Origin: Oegoconia quadripuncta
Taxonomy: Eukaryota > Arthropoda > Insecta > Lepidoptera > Autostichidae
Assembly: GCA_949316235.1 (NCBI GenBank)
Contig: OX438758.1
Span: 18,137,194 to 18,201,193 of the forward strand
Direction of reading: 5' to 3'
Length of the DNA: 64,000 bases
Shown in pieces: positions 43,701 to 52,700 of the stretch. The notes under the pieces are model-generated. The model made no database searches. It had not been told where the DNA came from and saw only the letters and a list, made by a program, of their open reading frames with translations. The first letter of the stretch is position 1, and the number at the start of each line of letters is the position of its first letter. A program made the translations under genes and the position numbers.

Positions 43701-46700
43701 TTTGTTATAAATTTTGGTTGACATCGCATATGGACCTGCCCCCCGACCGCCTAACTCAATTGCTTTGGAAATTGCTATCGTTTATGACGTCAATGCACTG
43801 TCCGTCCTTGTCATATCGTAACACAATGACAAAGACGGACAGTACTTTGCTATCGCTCTAGCTATAGCTTTGAGTTAGGCGGTAGAGCCCCTGTACTATG
43901 CATTTTTGACACGCGGTCATTTCCCCTTTACGTAATTTAAGCCAGTTCACATCAAAACGCCCTTATGATCGCACCGCGGCACGTGGACTCATCATAGCAA
44001 TCTATCAGTTTATTTGTTAATTAGTGATTAAATCAATATATTGCACAGCAGACTATCAATTATCATCCTCATCATCTTAATGTATGGTTTAACACCGTAC
44101 AACGCCTTCAAACTCATATTCGACCTGCAATTGCCTATTTCCGGGCCTCTGCAATAATGTAGTATCATTGACGCGGGCCGTGCATCGTTTGTGTCAGGTT
44201 GGAGTGCGCGCTGGAGGCGTGCGGGTGCGGGTCGCGGGCGCGGCGCGGCGCGCGGGGGCGGGCGGCGCGCGCGCTGCGCCTGCCGCTGCACGCGCTGGCC
44301 GCCCGCGCGCGCCGCCGCGCCGCCTCCCGCCCCGCGCCGCTGCTCTCCGCCCCCACCGCCCCCACCGCCCCCACACCCGCCCCCTGTGAGTACTCCACCG
44401 TATATCAGAGCATCAAAACAAAATATTTTATTTCATAGGATAAAATTATCACTTGAAAACGTCGCTATTAATATTACATTTAAATTTACTGCTCATTCAC
44501 AAAGCTGACTCCCCAGAGAAGAACGAGCGAGAAACTTTAGGGATCATAATTTTATATTTATAATATCGCTAGGGATTTGTAAAATTTTCTCTGCACCATA
44601 AATGCGAGATCATTTATATATACTAGGAACAGAAAGGGGCCCAATATTGAGCCCTGTGGCACGCCTATCCTCACTCTAGAGCCTGGTGAGCTTACCCTAT
44701 TGATATCTACCTTTTGTGTTCTATTTTCTAAATAAGATTGAATCATGATAACGCTGTCATATTTCAACCCGTAATATTTCTATTTCAACCACAAAACGTT
44801 ACTGTGGTCAACGCAGTCAAACGTCTTTGAAAGATCGCAAAATATTGCGATCGATCAAGGCGAGTCTTCCCAAGCCTCAAGAATGTGTCTAATCAGGCTA
44901 ACTCCCGCATCAACAGTATTTCTTCCCTTGGTAAACCATAACTGTTGATGGTGGAACAAGTTATTCACATTAAAATTTTAATAAACACTGGAAGATAAGA
45001 TGCTGGTGTGAAGTTGAAGAAATGTTTAATTTTATCTATGTGCAACTGTTATATTTAGTTATGTGGCTGGATTTACACAACTAGTACAACTTTCCGCGCA
45101 ACATCGCGTCGGAGGCCCTTGATGTTGGTCTCCTCTGAAAACCAGCGCTGTAACAATTGCTACAGCATATGCTGAGATAGAGTCCATTTTTGACATCACA
45201 CTGCACTCACCACATTTCAAAATCTGTTTCTGTCTGTCTGTATATTGTGATAATATTCTTGTTTTTATTAATATTGTTGTTGCTATAGTGTGGTGTCAAA
45301 TAAATATATGTCTAAGTTACCTGGGTCCTTGTTGTCACCCGATTTAAACAATGGGACTACTTTACTAATATTCACTTGATCTTGAAAGATTTAATTTTCA
45401 ATACATGTATTAGACGGAGGGGAGGCTAGTAAAGTTATATCAGAGTTATCCAACCGCACTGACAAACCCCAAAGATCCTCGATATTCTTTAAATGTTTAA
45501 CAATAGTTGCGAGGATCATCGCGATGAAACTTAAATTTCTCAAGACAACGGATAACATTTTCCTTCAGTATAATTTGTGCTTCTACCATAGTGGCATTTA
45601 ATTTCGCCGTAACTTTAAACGGAATATCATTGAAAAATGTTTCAAAATTTTGACCTACCTCACTACTTGAACTAATAGGTATTTCTTCTCTCCCCACCAC
45701 AGCACCACCAGCTCAACCACAAATCACCACAACCACCACACCACCAGACCGCCCATCCTCGACAACAACGCATCATCACAAGCGAAAGACTGAACACCTC
45801 CCGGCCGAAGATATCAGCGAGATGACCGATGAGGAGCGGGAGGCCAAGATTACGGAGACTTTGCAGAGGTGAGGTTTGACATACACCATTTCTGATAGCT
45901 TTGTTAGTGTTGTATTATTTTTTAAAGTACAACTTTTAGCCGTTAAACATTAATGCCTTTGCCTTTGTTTACATGTGCATATAAAAATATAGCGATGTCA
46001 CAGCTTTTTTGACGGGCACTCAGCGCCTGATGTTGCATTTTTGTTTTTATTTCTTGAAATTTCTGCATTCTGAGTTTTGAGGTTTAAGAACGGCAAAATA
46101 TTGTACGGCAAAAGTCAGTGATAGTCCTGTCACGGTCGCCAATGAGGTGTTGGGACTTGGCGAGAGGAATTAAACGAACATTATCTTATGACAAATGTAT
46201 ATTAACTGCCCATCAAGGCTTCGTATCAATACATTAATACTTAGAGCTACGTACATGAGGGGAGGGGGGGTGACACACACACTACAGTACAAGGGAAAGG
46301 TAAATTAAAGTGCGTAACGAAGCTTTCGGGGTCCCACATGAAGCCGCCAAAATTTTCCGTAAAGAACTCCACTTTACTGAAGACTATTACAGAAGAATAC
46401 TACAGAAGACTAGGCTGTATGGGCTCAGATCCCTTTGCCTTCCAACATTGTTGGAGAATAAAATAAAAAAAGCTGTCCGTGTTTTAACCATCACAAAACT
46501 ATGTCTTGATTGGTCGGTCCGTCAAACACGTGACCTACTGGTCCGTTGTGACAGACTATGTAAAACATGGATGACGAGAGAAACATAAAACGCCGAACCA
46601 TGCCGGTTTCCTTGATGTTAAACAGACCGTAATTAATGTAATTACCTACTTAGAAATAGAAACAAAACACAAGTTATTATTGTTTTAGGTTAAAAACACT

Positions 46701-49700
46701 GATAGATGAGCGGAGACCTAGTATGATGGCGAATTACAACGCAGAGTGCGAGAGAGTCCAAGAGGAGAGGTAAATTAACCATAGTTTTAAAATAAACAAA
46801 TAACTTCTAATGTTTCCATGCTTCAGAGGACACGTTAAGCAATGGTGGTCATTCATATCCAATGCGCACTGAATAGTTTTCCTTATGCATAATGAAAGGT
46901 CCGCACGAGGTGGAGTATCGATTTGTAAAGATCGCGGGAAGCCGCTGATTTCGGGCAGCGCAGGACCGATCTTTGGGGGAGGTCTTTATCCAGCAGTGGA
47001 CATCTATCGGCTGATATGACGGAGGAAAGGGTTAGCACCCTCAATCCCATTTAATGCAAAGTGAATATATGACCGAAGGTGGAAGTGCGCTCACCAGAAA
47101 TCCTCAAATTGTTTGGGGGACTGGCTATCTTATCTCAAAGAACCGGAATACAACAATGCTCTTGGCGTAGATAATATGGTGGATAATGATCCTGCCTTTA
47201 AAATCAATGGAAGTCTACGTTCTTCAAGTACCAGGCTACCTCTCCGCCAAATTTCAGTACTATCGGTTCAGAGGTTTGGTAGAAAATATGAATAACCAAT
47301 ATTTAAATTTTGTTATCGGAATTATGCAAGTAGAATAATTTAGGATAGTTTTCATCGAATTGTTTTCATTAGTGTCAACTCACTAGAAGTATAGTGATAA
47401 TAATTATGACGTGTGTAATGCAAGGTTTTTGTAACTTGCTTAGGTATATAAAAGACTAGTACCTGAACTAGATATTCCTGTGTTTCAGGCGTAATAGGTA
47501 ATAATGAAATATTTGAAATTTACAAATGTCGTCTGTATTTTGTACGTATAATTGGGAGAAATAATTTAATACTACCATACCCCTTGGATGTATCATACTG
47601 TTAACATTGAGCCACCGTCGATTAAATTCCAGGAAGAAACTCCAGATCGCGTCCATGGACGGCGCGCCGCACATAGAGAAGCGTCTGCCCAAGCGACGCT
47701 TCCCATGGTGCACTCGGAGCCGCTCGCTGCTGGCGCGGCTGCGGTGCCTGGCGCGCTCCGAGCCCGCGGCCGCCATCCTGCTGGCCACGCGGGCGCTGCC
47801 GCTGTTCCCGCGCGGCTTCGTGCGCATGCCCACCCTGCTGCGGCAGGCCGAGTGAGTCCCCCTCCGTCCCTGCCGCCCCGCCCGCCCCCCCTGCAGGCCA
47901 CGCTACCTGCTTTCTCCTTGCAGTTAATCAATTCTCGAGTTTTGTGGGTAGCCATTTGAAGTGAGAGGGGTAAGTGGACGGAGCATGGGAATGTTTCATC
48001 ATACTGCAACTCAGCTTTCAGTTAAGGATGTTCCTCTCAACTACTAGAGCGCTACAACAGCTACTCGTACTGTACTCTGGTAATGTGAAATTTTCAACCC
48101 TAGATCCGTCTATGAGCTGTCAGGGATCCGAAATTTACCTATGAAGTCTTCCCACTGCAAAGATATATCATCTTAAAATAGTCCCCAAAAACTCAGATTA
48201 CTATAATGGAGGTGCCTCAATGTTTTCTCGGCTTTAAAGCGCCTGGCTTAAGTATGGGTTCATGAAATGCGTCTGGTAATAAATAATTTGGATTCTTAAT
48301 AATATAGTGTAAATCATATAAAACCCAGCTATGCTAATTTAACCTTACTCATAACTAGTACAGCACAATACTGCTGGTCCCAGGAACTAGAGCTGGATCA
48401 GGCTGGACCTGTAAAAGATTACCTTTGTAGCTAACAAGTTATTACATTATTACATTACATATTAGCGTTGATAAAACGACTTAGATCCGGTGACTTTCAA
48501 TAAAAACTTTTTTCAGCTTATTTTAACACTCGCTTAACTGAACTGCACATGTTACTTAGCTTACTTAGATCAGGGTCCGCTAAACTTAGTGCGGCTACAG
48601 TTAAGACTGAAAGAAAGAGATTGTGGGGGCCTAAGAAATAAAGAAGTTTTATCAGCTAAATGTTAATACACATTAATTGTTGGAATCGTTGTCAAGATCA
48701 AATTGTGTTTGGTTTGATACAAATATACTCCGTATTAGTTTTCTACACCGGCTTGTACTTTATTTATACTAGATGATACATACTTTGAGCCATCGGTAAA
48801 CCTGTATAAAATTAATCAAAGCTTAAAATAAATATACTTTATTTTCCAAAATTACAGCTTCAGCAAAGAGGTGAAGGCGTCTGAAATGAAGAGGCAACGG
48901 CTTGGATCAACGTCGCAGCCGACGGCGCCGGCGCAGCCATCGCAGCCAATACAGCTGACGCAGCCAACGCAGCCAATGCAACCAACGCAGCCGATGCAAC
49001 CAACGCAGCCGATGCAACCTACGCAGCCGATGCAACTGACTCAGCCGATGCATTTCTCTGAGCCCATCCAGTTCCCCAGCTCCCTAACCGTCACAACCAT
49101 GAAGCCAACCCACGACAACCTTGAGGCAGTGAATGACAAAGACAGATATAAAAACACAATATTCGGCAACATTATCAACACATACTCTTTAAGCAAAGAA
49201 TTAATCTTAGAAAAACAAGAAGACAGGAGAAAGGAGTCTGTAATTGTAGAGAAAGGAAAGGAGGAATTATACATGACTCCAAACAACATTGGTAGTATAA
49301 CCATAACACCTGTACCTAATCATCCGAAAACTGATAAAAAATTTAACATCTCCACAGATAAACACAAAGAAGGGTTGATAAGAGTAAAATCCCCTGCCGC
49401 TCTAAATGAAATGGTACACAAGAAGGAGAAAGAAAAAGCATTAGAAAACATACACAAAAAAGACAAGGATAAACATAAAAAGTCTGATAAAATCCATTCT
49501 AGTGTCAAAGAGAAGAGAGTTGAATCCCCATTACATATAGATACAAGTTACCAACCAAAACAGAAAGAGCCAACGCCCAGTCCAAAGACTAAAGCCGAGG
49601 AAGTCACCCAGAAACAAATAGAAAACATGAGGGTAGCTGAAAACAACATCCCTAGGCCGGCTTTAGTACCCGTCCACCACTCCCCTACCTTCGCAAAGCC

Positions 49701-52700
49701 AGACAAAAGGCCTCCCGAAGTGAAAAAGAAGAGGGATATAGTTATTGTATCTGATCTGGATCCTCTTGGAGATGTCCAACAAGAGCCAGTAGCCGTTGAT
49801 GATAGCAGCAGTGACGTAGAAGTAGTTGAAGACAGTAAAAGTGAGAAACCAAGTGATAAAAGTGATTCAGTGCCTTCAAAAGACATAGTAGGTGAGCGTG
49901 AATCAAATCACCAGAATGTTGATAGTGCAAGACATTGTTCAGAGGACAGTAAAAAAGACGATAGGAAAAGTGATAAGCTAGATGAAGCAATGAAGGAGGA
50001 TTTCAATTCGCTCATGAAGAATTTGAGAGATCTGGAGGTAAGATTTGAGTCTATTTTACTTTATTTTTAACTGACTTTCGAAGAGATTGTCAATTCCACT
50101 GTTTTTTATATCCAACATTTGTGAACCAATTTCAATATTTTTTTTTTGTTTGAAAGGGTCCATCCATCCAAGAAAAACCATTGGGGTGGTCCCATATTAT
50201 TTTTTTTGAAGGTCTAATGATGCACTCCGGTGATAGAGAGAGGAACTTTAGAGATGTTGGTTGTTTTTCCAACTTTTATTGGTTCATTTACATCACAGCG
50301 ATGAGACAACCTGTTTGGTGTGGTGGCTAGAAACTGTGACTGCTATACCAAAAGGTCGCGGGTTCGATGGCAAAAACATCAAATTCTTGAATATTATTAA
50401 TGCAGAATAGACTATTTGAATGAACATGTCTCGATTTTATGATCGCTGGTTCACAATGTTCCCTGGTTGTGCAAGCACCTTGGTGTCTGTCACAGTTATT
50501 CATTACAGAAACGATTCGTAGGCGGGTTGGTGTCCCCATTCGACATCTGAATTTTGTGTATTTGTTAAAATAAAAATTACAGAAACTATTTCACATAGAC
50601 TATTTAAATTTGGTATGAAACTTGTTTGCCGAAGATGAAAAAAAATATGTATTGTAACACTGCTAGTGTAACCGGAGCACTATTAAATCCTTTCCGTTCC
50701 AATCCATACAGCGGCCTTGTTCCCTATTTGTCGAATTTGAGCTATAATTTTTTTTATTCAGTCCCCGTAATTAAATAGCGTGTGTTATAATTACAACTAC
50801 TTTGTGTAAGTTTTTTTAACGTCACAATATTGCCAGGGACAGACACATCTCTAGTATACTCTCGATTTGTCGGTCGGTATTTATAGAATATAAAAAAATA
50901 TAATATATTAGGTCCTTTCCTATGAAATTGGCGTTTTATATGAAGAATTTCATTAAGGCTGTTTTCTCCATACAAACATTTTTGAAATTTTTTTGGGAAC
51001 GGCAAATCAAAATTTAGTTAAACTTTGTGTGTATTATCGGATAACATTAAGTTAAATATAGGCAGTGTTAATTTTTAAAAGTAACTGCTTTATAAAAGTT
51101 TCTACGAATCTAAGAAATAATACAGTAAGCTCATGAAAAGAGCTGTGTTCAAGTTTTTTTTTATTATGTGATTTAGCTCAGATGTTAAAAAATATTTCAT
51201 GTGAAACCTTGAAAATATATTCTACTTTCCAATTAAAAAACAAATTTGGAAATAGCTATACAATCGTAGGAGTTGGTACTATTATGATTCACGAAGAAAA
51301 AAATCTCCAATTTCATAGGTGAAGACCTAATATAATAGATGTTTTCTTTCTTTTTATCTTCATAACAATGCTGCATCTGCCCACGAGTATAGATTGTAAT
51401 AAAATGAACACCTTCATTCTTTTTCAATCTTCTCAATTGAGTAGACACTGGGGTCATTTTTACTTAAGGATTAAGGCTTGTAACCAGTTTGGCAAAGGCC
51501 GGTTTTTTGAAAAGGTTAGGGCAGAGTCAGAGCTAAGTAAAATACTCCTTTGTACTTCACTGATTTAGGTTTAAAAATAAACGGGTAAATAAGCCCTGCT
51601 AAGGATGCCGTCCTTTTTGTGTGTTTGCATAAATCAGCTGTGCAAATTTTAGCTGTATTCCTTATATTATTAGCACCTATAATAGACAAAGTCAGGGTCT
51701 TTATGGCTAACATTACGTTCAAAAATGTCTGTAAATACCGCTCCATACATTTTGCAAAAAAAAATAGATAAATGATAAAAAAATACTGTACTTAACCAGC
51801 TGGTTAGATACAATGGAAGTTACCATCAATGTGTTAAACCCTGTTTCCAACTAATTGACAATTGTTGAGCGACATGTGTCCTCAGATCCATTGGTAAACG
51901 ATTTCTTATCACCATTCACATCAGTTTAGTCTCAGTCATTAGTTTTGGCAACTCGTCCGATATCTCCGGGACACATCACTCGAGAAATTTTACGTAATGG
52001 GGAAGCGGTTTTTAACATTAATCACCTACTTTATCTTTTAGAGCTTTAGGATCAGAATGTTGCAATATGTTGTTAGTGATAGGGTATTTCAAAAGAGTCC
52101 GCCTAGCCAGCCACCACTGTTGAATAAGTCTGTAAACGGCAATGTTATGTTCCGTTTGAAATAAGTTAGTCAATGTCTCAAATAAATTGGAGTTTCCAGG
52201 TGAGAGTTTTCACATTCGGCTTCATCTTCATTTAATGTCAGGTGTAGTTGAGGTCAAACAACATTGAGCATAAAAAGGATATAAATAAATATTATTGAAC
52301 ACTGCTGGTGTAACTGGAGCTTCCGTTCCAGTCAATGCAGTGGCCTTATTGTTCCCTATTAGTCGAATTTCTATTATGTATTGTATGACTATCCTGTGTA
52401 TCTACTGGCTTTCCTAATTCGAACCTATTGTTTTGGCAGTTTGTCAAGCATTGTTCTCATCAATTCAGCTTAGATGTATCCATCATTATCAACCATTAGA
52501 TTTGCTAACTCTATCAGTTATCATCGATTTTCTCAATACACTATGGAATATAGATTCATCTTTTGTGCCAGTTCATTCACATTATTCTCAACACTGATCT
52601 ACTATAAAATGGATGTCAATAATGTCCTCAAAAGCATCTGAAGTATAAGTGCAACAAAACGCGTTCTTATTTAGCCTAGCGACTGACTGCATTTATTTAT

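Noticed and set aside
44191..44508. Other long frames across the GC-rich exon 9, on both strands
   Set aside because: High GC suppresses stop codons in all frames. Only the frame consistent with the phases of exons 8 and 10 is kept.
46310..46588. 92-codon ORF in intron 10
   Set aside because: It starts at the only ATG of an isolated frame, lacks any motif and has no splice context. Probably chance or an old element.
49041..49990. Minus-strand open frames across ubinuclein exon 13
   Set aside because: They are shadows of the plus-strand exon, with leucine/serine-rich translations of its lysine/glutamate codons.
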